Shown one piece after another: positions 49,287 to 61,335 of a stretch of DNA of 64,000 bases. Origin of the DNA: Purshia tridentata (Eukaryota; Streptophyta; Magnoliopsida; Rosales; Rosaceae). Position 1 is the stretch's first letter, and every line of letters begins with the position of its first letter. The DNA lies in contig QANT01003443.1 of NCBI GenBank assembly GCA_003254885.1, forward strand, positions 31,040-95,039, given 5' to 3'. A model generated the notes under the pieces. The model was not told the origin of the DNA. It worked only from the letters and a program-made list of their open reading frames with translations, and searched no databases. Made by a program: the position numbers and the translations under genes.

Positions 49287-49991
49287 ATGGTGAACGAATA
49301 TGACCGGTCTCAATCTCCGACGACTATGAAGCAGAAACGGCAGTCGTGCGGGTCTTGCATCCCAGCCTGTTTCTCGAGCCCGAGCACGAGCACGAGCACG
49401 AGTCATCCTTTCAGCGTACTCCAGAACGAGGACAACAACGGCCGTGCTCGGTTGCCGATGCCGGAAATCAAGGACAAGTGTCGCCACCTCATATCCAAAT
49501 TAGGCGGCGTCGGAGGAGGATGGACAGGAAGGCCTGGACGCCGCCGCCACTCCGCCGATTACAGCTACGACGCCTCGAGCTACGCGCTCAACTTCGAGGA
49601 CGACAGCATCGATAGTCGAACAGACGAACTCCTCCTCCGAGGCTTCTCGGCGCCTCCTCCGCCGCAGGACGGTAAATCCAACGCGAGTGGCGCGAGTACT
49701 GCTCATCATCTCGATGAAAATCTCGAGAAGGAGAGCGGCAGGGGTTGGAATCGGAGGCCGTCGCCGGAGAAGAAGGGGACGAGCCACAACCTGTTGGCCA
49801 GGATCGAAGGGAGAGGAGGACCGAGGCCCCGCTCGTCGTCCACCGACTTCAGCTACGATCCGTCGAGCTACGCACGCAACTTCCAGGACGAGAACTCCGA
49901 CGAGCTCAGCGGCTTCTCCGTGCGGTTTCAGCCGCCTACGCCGAGCGCCAAGTGTTCGACGCTGCGTCCAGAGGTTGTTGCCTTTAGCTGA
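49287..49991 (+). CDS. Conserved plant protein with CGSC and two YDxSSYAxNF motifs, function unknown
   Basis: Intronless, 234 residues. It is Ser/Arg/Gly-rich and low-complexity, with an N-terminal SCGSCIPACF motif, HLISKLGG near residue 72, and two copies of a tyrosine motif: RRHSADYSYDASSYALNFED (from about 87) and SSTDFSYDPSSYARNFQDEN (about 187-206). No transmembrane segment or enzyme domain is visible. The upstream ATG context, TATA box and GC-rich coding sequence support it as a real gene. It resembles an uncharacterised plant family I cannot name with certainty. The gene at 51752 shares all three motifs. Confidence 0.85.
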   Translation: MVNEYDRSQSPTTMKQKRQSCGSCIPACFSSPSTSTSTSHPFSVLQNEDNNGRARLPMPEIKDKCRHLISKLGGVGGGWTGRPGRRRHSADYSYDASSYALNFEDDSIDSRTDELLLRGFSAPPPPQDGKSNASGASTAHHLDENLEKESGRGWNRRPSPEKKGTSHNLLARIEGRGGPRPRSSSTDFSYDPSSYARNFQDENSDELSGFSVRFQPPTPSAKCSTLRPEVVAFS

Positions 49992-51628
49992 ATTGAAAGC
50001 TTTTTGTTGATGATTAGTTTGTTTCATTGTATGTATCAATCAATGTGTGTAATATAAAAGTATATGACCATGAATTCATAACCTCATTGACCTGCTTGGG
50101 ATCAGCAAGGAGAGCTTTCGAAACGGTAAACCTTTGATTCCTCGCTGCAAACCAACGCTGCGGTCTCCACAACGAAAAACGACATAAAAAGAAAAACGGC
50201 GCTGCGTCAGAGAGAAGGAAACGACATGCTTATTGGGTTGGGCCTATTCACCTGCTCTGATTCACATAGCCCATTAAGCTTCACTTTTTATATGCGCCCA
50301 TGAGGCCATGAACTCGTCTTGTACTATTTTTTCACTTTTCTATAAATACTATTTTATATTTATATAAAACTTGTGGATAAATTTTTATTTTATTTTATTA
50401 ACATTAAAAAGTAGTGACGGGTACAAAATAAATTAAAAATTTAGTGGCATGCACGAAGGAACCAAGCTACGAGCTGGCTCTTAGATTCAATTAAATTATT
50501 TTATTCCATTATAGTTGGGACAATAAATTTATAGTTGGAGGAGTTTGCGGTCAAATTATAGTGTAATTTCATATCGACAAAATAGAAAGTTATATGTGGC
50601 TAAGTTAAGAGAGTTTCAACATCCATGACGTGTGTGGACTCATAAAAATGTGTGCACAAATAAAATATTGATATAAAACAAGTGGCAGTGAACATTTACC
50701 TCTACACAAATTAGTTTCGAGATACAGCTCAAGATCAAAACTTGAAATACAAATTTTTGCTCGAATGCCGAGCACTTAGAGGATTGGACACTCAAGTGAT
50801 GGATGTTCGATGTACGGGTGTAGTTTCGTTTTGACGCATTTTTGAGTCTATTGTGATATCTATAACTCATTTTTTAATTACATTAAAGAGAATCGAACTC
50901 TGGATCTAACTTAATATTAATCTCCTTTTTTTTGAGTTGGGGGATGGAACATCAAATTTGGGTGTACTGTAAGTAATTCTACTGCCCTTGTAACTAAGCC
51001 ACCCAACAACTGCAGCCTAATCCTAAACATTATCTATAACTCATTCTCCTAGCTAGTTGCCTTAGGATTATATGATATATCCTGTTGTACACTAGGTTTC
51101 TTTTTGTATAAGTAATAATTTAGGGTTTTGGAGAGCCTTATTTAGTCACTTAGTGACACAGGACAACTTTAGGATTAGTCTTCGTTATCTCTTGATGTTT
51201 CCTAGTAGGACTAGTACGTTAAGGTGAAAAGCTTATATAAAGGCTTGGTTTGCTTTATACATTTGTTCAACAATTTTCAGTTTTTATAGAATACTTTGAA
51301 ACTTTGCTATCTATTGGATTCTAGACTTGATTTGCTCTCTTCCCTTTGTATAATAATTAACGAGTAAAGTATCCAATCCCCTGTGAATTGATGGATGCCA
51401 TATAAGTAACAGCTGGGATTGGTATTAGGCTCGCAAATGGCAATGGCCGGCTTACACGCAGTTTACAAGGACCCAAAAGATTCTCAATGATTGAGTCTCC
51501 TGATCTGTCACAAAGACAGAAAGATACATAAAAGAAATCTTCAAACTCACTCATAGGCTCATAGCTAGCTAGCACTTACGTGGTGACAGTTTAAAGTGTT
51601 TATCTCTAATATTTAATTCCAATACTTT

Positions 51629-51668
<40 letters not shown>

Positions 51669-51751
51669 CTTACAGAGACCTGCATAGTGCGTACCATATA
51701 TTGATTCTTATCATCCTCTGCATCAACAACACATATCTAATCCCAATCCTC
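49992..51751. other. Intergenic between the two motif-sharing genes
   Basis: This holds the 3' UTR of the first gene, then AT-rich sequence. A stretch at about 51080-51330 has a retrotransposon-LTR look (CTTATATAAAGGCTTGG promoter-like segment followed by pyrimidine-rich sequence) but no partner LTR or internal genes. A TA microsatellite lies at 51631-51665, just before the next gene. Confidence 0.5.
51631..51665. repeat. TA microsatellite upstream of the 51752 gene
   Basis: About 17 TA units, ending 87 bases before the start codon. Its position overlaps where a TATA element would be expected, so length variation could affect the promoter. Confidence 0.9.
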
Positions 51752-52231
51752 ATGGCTGCTGACCCACTTGAAGAATTTTCAGCACCAGATCAAGAGATTA
51801 GTGATGATGACTACAATGAAGAAGAAGAAACAGTTCCATCATCTTCTTGTGGTACTTGTTTATGGGGGTTCTACTCCAGAGCAATGTTAGGAAACACTGG
51901 AACACGCAGATCATATCTACTTCAACAACAACACCAAGGAGAAGTGGCAGCAAAAAAAAAATGGTTGGTAGAGAGAATGAAGAAAGTGCGAGAGCTTTCG
52001 GAGGTTTTGGCAGGACCAAAGTGGAAGAATTTCATTCGCTCACTTGGTACCAGTTGCAGTGGAATTTACAAGAAGAGAAGGGTGCAAATGCAGTTTCATT
52101 ATGATCCACGGAGTTATGCCCTTAATTTTGATGATGGGACTGATAAGGATCAAGTAGAAAGATCTAGATTTGCAGCAGCATCAGTACAGATGAACAAAGG
52201 CAATATTGGACGTGCCCCGAATGGTTTTTGA
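51752..52231 (+). CDS. Conserved plant protein with CGTC and YDPRSYALNFDDG motif, function unknown
   Basis: Intronless, 159 residues. The ATG at 51752 is preferred over an in-frame ATG at 51701, because the extra 17 residues (hydrophobic) are not family-like and lie close to the TA repeat. The N-terminus is acidic (DDDYNEEEE), then SSCGTCLWGFYS, a basic helix (KKWLVERMKKVRELSEVL), GPKWKNFIRSLG and QMQFHYDPRSYALNFDDG. The same order of CGxC, [IF]xxLG and YDPxSYALNFDD is present in the gene at 49287. The function is not known to me. Confidence 0.85.
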   Translation: MAADPLEEFSAPDQEISDDDYNEEEETVPSSSCGTCLWGFYSRAMLGNTGTRRSYLLQQQHQGEVAAKKKWLVERMKKVRELSEVLAGPKWKNFIRSLGTSCSGIYKKRRVQMQFHYDPRSYALNFDDGTDKDQVERSRFAAASVQMNKGNIGRAPNGF

Positions 52232-53693
52232 TTTGCTAGTTGCTACCCTTGCTGCCAATGTTGTTGCTTCATATTTTTTTGTGCAGTACTACTTGTTTAT
52301 AGAGTTTGTGTATTAATGTTTCATTCTTTGGTTTCATTTTTCTCTTTCAAATTTATGAACAGTTAAGTTCTTATAGTAATTTTTTCAGAGCACTGCTTAA
52401 TCTTCGATCAATATTGCATACCTACAGTCATTGTCAAGCATGTCCAATTATAATGCTTTTGTCATATTTTCTGTGGTGTTTCTTGCTGTGTATGTATATT
52501 TTTCCTCTTGGTTACAAGAGGACCCTATAATTAATAATTGCAGTGTTGTATGAAGTACTAAAATTTTTGGTTATAGTTTTATGCTTAGGTTAAGTTCTCC
52601 ATGGTTCTGCTTTCTATTTTCTGTGATAGTGCTTATTAGGTGCTCAAAGAAGGTTTTATACCAGTGTCTGTCTGTTATCTTGCACATCAGGGAGTCCAGT
52701 TTCATGCAATGATCAGCTTACTGTTAACAAATGTTGCTTCCTATCCATGGCTGAAACTCGCCAAAAATCAGTTTTTTTCAGGCGGGTAAGCCTATGAATG
52801 ATTGCTTTTCTTCCTTCCATCAACAACTTTTGCAATTAGACGAACATTTGCCAGATTTACAAGTGCATTTGCGCGCTATGAAGGGAATATGCACAGTTCT
52901 GTAGGCTGCTGAATCGGGGAGTTATCGGTAATGAAAGGGTTCAATGGTAATAAGCGTACCCTTTCTAATTCCTTTGGTTATTAAAGGGCATCCAACATTG
53001 ATCTTTCGGAGTGAGTATAAATTTCACTTCTTTCTGAACTTATATACTTCTGTACCTCATAGAAACAATGGTAATGCTATACTTCTGCATCCATATATAA
53101 AACTAAAAAGCCACTTTACAATACAATGGAATCAAATTGAAACATGCAGCAGTATGCTACATGCATGCCTTATTATGCGACTGTAAGAATTTATATAACT
53201 TAATTTACTACAAATTTATTTCTACAACAAAATGCCAGAGAAGCTATAATCACCAGTGTGATGTAAGGAAACATGCTCGGTTATTACACTGTACACCCAC
53301 AATCCCTCACTATACTTATTCACAGACATGATTCCATGAAGATTATAAACAAAAATTATAAGCCCTGTATCGGACTAACCAATTCAGTTTCAGTAACATA
53401 ATCCCTAAATATTGAATTCCTAATGATATCATATTACATGTATTTGAGACCATCTGCAGCCTCTGAGCTACCTCTGCATAATGGCTTATATTTGGTTCTA
53501 TCATCACAACCTCATAATCAGGGTTAGCCTTCTTTTTCTTTCTGTCGAAGCAAAATATGATTCTTTCACTTGGAACCCTGTAGTCTTCCATGATGTCCTA
53601 TGCTATCACAATTTCTATGTTGGAATTATCACTGTTGTGGAAGCATGAACAAACATCATCCCGAACCGGCTCACCTCATTCTCTTTTCCCATT
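52232..53693. other. Intergenic: 3' flanks of the 51752 gene and KNOX gene
   Basis: The two genes converge here. The open frames (52306-52530, 52944-53186, 53343-53591 minus) show no motifs. The right end is probably the KNOX 3' UTR. Nothing else recognised. Confidence 0.6.
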
Positions 53694-56600
53694 TTATATG
53701 AATCGATCACTGCTGTTGTCACCTGCATTACTTCTTTTCAAATTAAGGTTGGTGCAAAGCTCATGAGAAATTTAAAGTTACCAAGAATGCATGGTTCAAT
53801 CAATATACCTTTTGCGTTTGCTCTTCAACACTGTGGAGGTTGAAGGATTGCTGTGCCAGTTCCTCTTCCTCTGATTAATGAACCAATTGTTTATCTGCTT
53901 TAGTTGCAAACCAGTTTCCTGTACCAATCTAGCCTTGTCTTCCTCCTGAAAATTAATATAAAATCCATGTCAATTTAGCCATTGATGAGCAAAAGGTGAA
54001 TATCTATCAACTTCTAAGCAGGCTCTAAGCTACATTTAAGTGAACACAAGTTTATATGTGAATGCGTATGTGTTACTTTTCTAGTATACATTATACAGAA
54101 GGAAAATCTGCAGCTTTATGAAATCATAACCATTTTAACAAGGGCCACAAGCATATAATGCTTAACATGTAAAATCAAAGAATTTCTCATAAGCCAACTT
54201 ACAGTTGGATATGGCCACTTAGAATGTGATTGCCACCAAGCTTTTAGGACAGAGGTGGTGTCACCAGGAAGTTTTCCTGCTCTTCTCTTGCGCAAAATCT
54301 CCTCCCTTATGTCTACAATTTTCTCCTTGTAACCCTGTAAAATTTGTACAGGTTAGTAAACAGAGGAAATACAAACAGATTAGTGACAGAGAAAATTAAG
54401 AGATTTACATTCAACAATTTCACTCTATTACCTGTTTCAGTTCATGCTTCAACTCTTGCCTCACGCGCTCCATCAGAGACCTTTCGCTCTCTGTCGGGAT
54501 AAGAGGGCCAAATCCCATGCTGTCATGACCATCCATGCTTCCATCAAACAAGTTTGCATCACTATCTACTTGGTCATCGTCGTCATCAGACATTGTAGCA
54601 CCGGTACCTTCACCCGGGGAAACTCCTGTTCATGCAGTTTGTAGAAGCAATTATAACTTTGGTACTCATGAGCCATATGTTACAGATCAATACATAAGCA
54701 ACACACACATATAGAACAAAAATGATATATTGCAGAACACACCTGTTAAGCTTTGTAGTGATTGCTCAATCTCCCAGCAAGCCATTACTGCTTCCATAGC
54801 ATGGACCCGGACGTGTTGTTGCAGTTGTTCTTTAAAAGAACAAAGCAGCAAAACATAATGCCTCTACACCATCAACAACAGAAACCATCAAAATTTTATT
54901 CAATTATCACAATTACTAATGAGGTCTATCCAAAATTTAATTCACAATAATATTACATACTGTAGATCATTTACAGACATTTGAAGTTATGACATATGTG
55001 CTATGTCAAGAAAAAATTTGTTGTCAGTACTATGTTTTCTATATAGCAATCCATTCGACTCAGGATCTACCCTACTCGGTGCTTATAAGATTATCCAATT
55101 TATTGAACATTAAGAAGATCATGCATTTATAAATTCCAAGTTAGAAAATGCAAAAGAAGTCATATGTAGTCTCCAAGATACATAATCATGTCCTATGTTG
55201 TCCAGTCCCAGAAACCAAACGAGGCTTTCGAGTCTTAAGTATGTGGTTATTGCTTGAACAGAGTTTTTTAAGAGGACAATCCAAATGTTTTAAAGCTATT
55301 GCTATTGTTCAATCTAAGGAGTAGAGGTTGTAGATGTGAAAGAACATATTTAAATGATATTCCAGAGCAGGAGTTGTCTTGTTTTGCTATAAATTTCAGC
55401 TTTTGTCCTCCGCATGTTTTGTAAAAAAGTTAAAGTGTTGCATCAGTGTTGTGGTTCATCAGAGACTCGCTTTTGACATGTCAGCAGCACACAGTAACCA
55501 GTGCCAATTTCTTACCGCAGCAGTAGCAGCAGCAGCCTTGCTGGCTTTTTCAGATCCCTAAACTCAGCTTTCATTGTTCATTGGAATCTTCAAGCATCTT
55601 ATTGCTTCTTTCATCACTCAAAAACTTCCCATTGCTCAGTGTACCATGGCAAGTTGTTCCCATGTACCAATAGTTAATCTAGTTTCCTCTGTTCGATCCA
55701 ACAAACTACCACAAAGACTGGTCTCACACTTCAATATTTAATTAATTTGCTTACTTGATATAACCCACAACAAAATTTCCTATTAATTTGTAAAGGGTAG
55801 GTATGAGACCAGCCGTAAACTCTTAAATTTGATACGTGTGGGAGTGAAATCGCAGGATTTTACTCGTTGCCCAACAAATAAGAATTTCCCCGTTCCCAAA
55901 GTAGAAATTTTTTAAATAATAAAAAACTAACTAGCAGTAGCAGATGATCTATTAATTTTGGTTTGAATTGAATTTATGAGTTTTGGTGATTGATATTCTT
56001 CCATTTTGTAGTTAATTAGCCAATTTGATGACTCATTACCGAGAAGTTAAAACTTAGACACAACACAAGTCAGGAGATTAGTGAGATTAGAAAATACTAA
56101 TTTTGCACATTGACCAGTGCAGAAGCAATTGATCAAAAAGTCAAAAAGAGAGCAAAGCAAAGCATACCATGAAATGATCAAGCTCCTTATCATCACCACC
56201 GACCATGCCGTGTCCCAAAGCCGAGTACTTGGCCACCACATTCTGTGACTGAGCCAGCTGAGCGTCGATCCTCGGAAGCTGGTCCACCGGCGTGGCGATC
56301 CGTAAGCACGCCACGTGTGCGGACAGCAGCGGCTCGTAGAGCGGGTGTGCCAGAATCTCCGCCTTGTGCTTCGCATTCTGCCAGTTGATCACTCCCTCCG
56401 CCCCGCCGCCGCTCTCGACCACGGCGCCCTCGCTCTTGTTCAAGCTGTTGTTGTCGTGCTTGAGCTCGGCGACGGAGTCGTGAGACATGGCGCCGGCGAT
56501 CATGGAGTCGCCAGCGCCGGCGGCAGAGACGTCGTCGATGACGTCGCTGTGGTTGCGCTGGAGGATCGGGCGGGAGAGCCATTGGTTGGAGGCCTGGGCG

Positions 56601-56920
56601 GCGGCGGAGTCGGAGGCGGTGGTGTGGAGGTTGAGGAAATTGGAGGAGCCGCCTCCGCCTCCGCCTCCTACGTTGTTGTTTGTATTGGTGGTGGCGGTGG
56701 TGTCGGTGGTGGTGTAGTGGGTGCGGAGGAGGGCGTTGTTGAGCCAATTGGGTGCGGTTTGATGATGAAACGGGTGGTCCGAGGACTTGGAGTTGGGGTC
56801 GGGCGAGGAGTGGCCAGCAGCGGTGAGCTGGTCAGATAGCAAGTGTTGTTGGGTTTGGGTTTGGTCTGTGAAGTGGTGGAGAGGGAGGTCTTGGGAGGAG
56901 AGGTGGTTGTGGTAAGCCAT
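53694..56920 (-). CDS. Class II KNOX homeodomain protein (KNAT3-like)
   Basis: Six exons: 56168-56920, 54743-54863, 54432-54625, 54203-54334, 53809-53945 and 53694-53730. They give 457 residues. The N-terminus ([20 protein letters not shown]) is the KNAT3/4/5 signature. Domains: KNOX1 about 178-218, KNOX2 about 252-295, an acidic [12 protein letters not shown] linker, ELK about 349-370, and a TALE homeodomain about 371-432 with the PYP loop at 397-399 and WFINQ at 421-425. The tail is [12 protein letters not shown]. It is a nuclear DNA-binding factor that pairs with BELL proteins; class II members promote differentiation, secondary-wall control and organ maturation. The last exon uses a GAAAAGAAG acceptor; the next AG downstream would cause immediate termination. 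Intron 1 is 1.3 kb. GA tracts lie in the leader. Confidence 0.96.
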
Positions 56921-59330
56921 GGGTGGAAGTGGCAGTGGCAGGTAGAGAGAGAGAGACACGTAGGAGTGAGGTGGTTAATTAATTGTGTGTTTAGCAATTA
57001 AGGAGGCAGAGACGATGATTCTGAGGTCATAGATGAGAAGAAGGTGCGAGAGAGAGAGAGAGTTGAGTTTTTGGTGTTGCAGGTTGTAGGAGAAGGAGAG
57101 ACAGGACAAGATTATACGGTATATGGTGAGTGTTTTTAGAAACTGTGAGAGAGAGATATAGTCTTCATAGCTTATTATGGGCTACTATAAAGTATAAACG
57201 TATGTGAGAGATGAGAGACCGAGATTATCGTTTTGGACATAGCTTTAGCGGTTTTCAGGCAACCCAAATAACCTCCACAAACTGCTTTACCTCCATAAGT
57301 GGTTGGATCTTGTGGTAGGCTATTTAATTAAGGACCCAAAGGTCCCTATTACTACTATTATTATTATTACATTAACAATAATATTTTCAAACAACATATA
57401 TATGATTGTGTTTGAAACACTAAATTTACCAATTTTTATATTTTGAAAGAAGATTACGACTTCAAATATCATGAATGTTAAACTGTTGATAATAATAAAT
57501 ATAAATATTACTTCACCGAAATTTGAACACTTTCTTATTTCTCGTATTAATCCGAATGCCCTAAATGGAACAAATCATTTACAAACAGTTTATTATACAT
57601 TATAAGGACAGAACACAAATACTAACTAAATGGTTAATTACAATGAGAGATTTTTTAGTATAATCAATACACTGATACATGATATAATTAATATATGTGT
57701 CATAATATAGATGAATGTTATTAATATTATACTCTATAAAGATAAACATACCGTCTAATAATATTTTTACATGTTATATTGGTTATACTATATTACGGTA
57801 TATTAGTTACACATAAAAATTCTTACCAATTAACAATGTAATTTTATAATCTTAGTCTTTCATTTGTCATTAATTTTTTTAATTAGTTTTTGAGGGCTCC
57901 TATTACTCATATATAATAGTTGTGATTAGCCCTCCTTTCACTTGATTGATCATTAAATTTGAGTTCTGAAAATCTACACATAAAGTTAGCATCATAAGAT
58001 AAATATTAAACAAAAGTGAAAGATAACTCGATGAAAATTTTGGTCTATTACTATCACTATTGTGCATTAATATAATAATCATTGATGAGATGTTTACTTT
58101 TGTAGATAAAACTAAGAAATAAAAAAAGATCATAAAGTTTTGTCCATTTGTGTGGACCTTTAAATTAACCTCGTTTAAGATGTCACTAAACTAATTAAGA
58201 CTGTTATAATGAAATCGAAAAAATAATCCAAATTTAAGCATTACAATTGAATTAGATAACAATTTAGAACAACATGGGATACTAATTAATTAAAAAAAAA
58301 AAACATGGAATACTACTTCAACGTCGAATCATAAGTCAATTTATCCTAATAACTATATTGTAACAATTATACTATGCAATAATTCAATTTTTACTGCATC
58401 AAACACAAGACTATACTCTAACAATGTTGTTTGTTTTGTCAGATCTAATATAATAATTCAGTCTAGCTAGTCCAACATCCTAAGAAAAACCATACGAGTA
58501 GTTTGTTAATGTGAGGTTGATTAATGTGTTATAATGAAATATTGTTTGTGTCAATATCATGATTAAATTTTGGGTGACCATGCAGAGCAAGGAGATTATG
58601 TTCATACCTTGTCTAGTTAATTTATTATCATTTTAGCGGTAAATTTCCTCAAATTATAGAAACAAGTCAAAAATATCCGAGAGAGTTGAATTATGATTAT
58701 TATCTTAGTGTGTAATACAAGAGTTGTGTTAACTTTATATATCTAAAGAAGTTTTCAACACTAATATTCAATCCTCAAAGTATAACAAATCATCAAAACA
58801 AGAGCATTTCAACCCTCATCATACATGGATCAATGAATGATACCTCATAAAAATATTAGGGTATAATGAGAAACCAAAATTATAGTGATTAATTTTAAGA
58901 CGATACCCACTAGCCACAATTCTAACATTCACCACACTTAATACTAAACAGTAATGCTATAATTACTCCATTTTTATCTCATTTTACTTGGTAACTTAAA
59001 TAATATTTATACATTAGACATTAAAAAAAGAACCATGTTCAATATAATTTTAACGTGTGAAGTAATATAAAAATATAATAAATACAGTGTTATTAAATTT
59101 CAAAAGAGAGCTAAAGTCACTCGCGTGACTCATATGCTCAATCTTTGTGCTAAATTGTATTAAGAAAATAATACTTCTCACATTGATCACATCACTCACT
59201 TACCATATGCATGTGAAGTTGTAAACTAAAGCAACTTCCCAACAACAAAAGTACATAAAACTGTATCTAGAACGCTTAGTTTAGTGGTTTATGTATAGTA
59301 CCTAATTAGAGTAGCATGATCCCACAACTC
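56921..59330. other. KNOX leader/promoter and AT-rich upstream DNA
   Basis: GA tracts at about 56942-56955 and 57047-57061 lie in the probable 5' leader. Further upstream is AT-rich DNA with a MITE candidate at 57645-57826. Open frames are short and featureless. No gene seen. Confidence 0.6.
57645..57826. mobile_element. Putative short MITE (182 bp) with about 45-bp imperfect TIRs
   Basis: The left end reads GAGAGATTTTTTAGTATAAT and the right end, reverse-complemented, GTAAGAATTTTTATGTGTAA. Similarity continues for about 45 bases (CAATACACTGATA against TAATATACCGTAATA). I could not identify a clean target-site duplication, so the ends are provisional. Confidence 0.5.
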
Positions 59331-59780
59331 TTGGAGCGTGCCGTCCACGTCACCCGAGCTAGCGTGACAAACTAACATCCAACCACAATTGCCATGAATC
59401 ATATTACTCAAACGGCACCGGGTTAACGCTGCCCAGCCGGTAAGTAGGGGACCACGAATTACGTCGCTCCTCTCTTCAGCACTCGCGGGACAACGACGCC
59501 TCGACACGCGTCGACCTCTCGTCGCCTGGACCACAGCGCTCGGGGACCACTCAAAGCACGCGCCAAAACGGGCGAATCGCAACCGTGCATGTGGGAGATG
59601 GAAGGGAGCGGGACCACTGGTAATTTTTGACTTCTCTGACAGCCGCCGGCTTAATCAATTCAAGGTGTGGGCCCACTGCGGAGAGCGGTCCCACTTCGTG
59701 GGGCCCACATGAGAAGAATAGTAAGGAAAAAATTAAAAAAGACTGGTGGGGCCCACGTGAAAAGGTGGGGCCCTTTTGGG
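59330..59780. other. GC-rich island upstream of KNOX gene
   Basis: This stretch is distinctly GC- and CpG-rich compared with AT-rich DNA on both sides. A minus-strand open frame (59289-59582) runs through it but has no recognisable protein motif. It may be a distal regulatory island, a CpG-rich promoter of an unannotated noncoding transcript, or a remnant of an exon. Confidence 0.6.
59667..59772. promoter_or_regulatory. Cluster of TCP-type GTGGGNCCCAC sites plus a G-box
   Basis: Within 106 bases: GTGGGCCCAC (59667-59676), GGTCCCAC (59687-59694), GTGGGGCCCAC (59698-59708), GTGGGGCCCAC (59746-59756) overlapping CACGTG (59754-59759), and GTGGGGCCC (59764-59772). GGNCCCAC is the class I TCP consensus and CACGTG the G-box. 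Function is inferred from clustering. Confidence 0.65.
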
Positions 59781-60885
59781 GAAGCGTTTAGCTATGAGGG
59801 TATGGAGATTGGAGAGAATGGTCCCCCAGCCCAGTTGCACTAATAAGAAGATGAAAGAAGGCTTAGGAGGTGGCTGAATTCTGATGTCTGTCTCTCTCAG
59901 CCTTTTTAGGACAAAATTTTCTGTCACTGAACAAAAAAAGAAATTCCTGTGTGGTCCATGAAGCCACAGTAATTAGTTAATTTTGTAATTTTTTTATTAA
60001 ACAAACTTTTATTGAACATATTTAAGCGGGACCAGTGGATCACATTCAATCATGTTGCAGTTGTGAAAGCAACTAAGGAAGTTTTGGCCTCACGAACCCA
60101 ATAATGATTAACAGTAATTAGTAATTAACCAAAGTTATAGACACTTTGCATTTACGTCCTACTTCAAACGATCACAATATTAGCTACTAAAATTATATTT
60201 TATTTTAATTATTAGAATTGGGAAGCATTTAAAAATATTTGCATTATGGTTAGTGGTTAGAATGGCGCGGAGTATGCATGAGCATGAGTTTTGATCCATA
60301 AGTCTTTTAATTAAATTACCTTATAGTCATTGTTAACACTTGAAGGCTGATGATTTTTTGCTCCACAATATATTTAACTTTTTTTTTTATATTTAAAATA
60401 AAAAAATTTGTTACATACCACTTCTTCCTTAAACATCCCACTTTAAGCTTTTAGTCGACTAGATACTTAAACTTCCTCGTTTCACCAAACTAATTAATTA
60501 AAAGTGATACAAATTAAATGCTATTCTTTGTTTTCTCCTCCCCCACCCCCAAAAAAATAAATGTTATTCTTGAATGTTATACAAATTTCTACATTTTTGC
60601 TAATAACTGAGCAGTTATTACGAGTTATGCATGCCTTTATCACAGACTTCACAGTTCGAATTTCCAAGAGGAGCAAATGACACTTATTCCCATGAAAGGA
60701 CAAATATTGTACGGAATTCAAATACGTTGTCCTCAAATTCTTTTTAATCTGATTATTTTATTTTATTTTTCTATTTGATCTTTCTATTCTCTATATAGAA
60801 AATTTATATTTAAGTCATTGCATGGCATACATTTACTTTTCTTTATTAAACAATTGTATGTCATTATATGTTATACCCTAAATAC

Positions 60886-61335
60886 TTCGGCTTGTTTGAT
60901 TCACGGAATTGATTTCTCATTTTCTGGAAAAAATAAAATGTGATCGAAATTTTCTTTCCTGTGTTTGGTAATCCTGCGAAAGTAAACAATAAATTAATAT
61001 TTTATTTTAATTCCCATATTTGGGTTATGGAAGAATTAGAAACGAAAAGTGTCAATTTTCTTATTATACTCTTATTTAGTATTTATTTAAGGACAATAGA
61101 GATGACATTTTAAAATAATAATAGGGTAAATTTTGTCCAAAAAATAAACAATAAATGCTTTTCCAGAATGGGTCAAAACAAAATTCAAGCTAAAGTAAGA
61201 GTTTATTTTCCCCCAAATAAGGACATCTAATTTTTGGACCATGAATTGATTTCTCTTCCCTTTATTTACCAAACATGATAATGAAATTAATTTATCATTC
61301 TCATGCCTCTACAACTTAAACCAAACGAACCCTTC
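60886..61335. mobile_element. Putative 444-bp MITE with GGCTTGTTTG/GGGTTCGTTTGG ends
   Basis: The element is 60889-61332, flanked by TTC on both sides (60886-60888 and 61333-61335). The left end GGCTTGTTTGATTC and the reverse-complemented right end GGGTTCGTTTGGTTTAAG are similar. Further in, GAATTGATTTCTC and TGTTTGGTAAT have inverted partners near the right end. There is no coding capacity. The 3-bp duplication and ends suggest a PIF/Harbinger-type element, though TTC is not the usual TWA target. Confidence 0.6.

Noticed and set aside
53694-53723. Alternative KNOX last-exon acceptor at TGCAG (exon from about 53723)
   Set aside because: It gives an immediate stop, whereas the GAAAAGAAG acceptor yields the [12 protein letters not shown] tail expected for KNAT3-like proteins.
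56315-56839. Plus-strand open frame of 174 codons opposite KNOX exon 1
   Set aside because: Gly/Val-rich reverse reading of a Ser/Asn/Gly-rich exon; no motifs and no splice partners.
59289-59582. Minus-strand 97-codon open frame in the GC island
   Set aside because: Composition follows the GC-rich DNA; no recognisable domain and no neighbouring exon to join.
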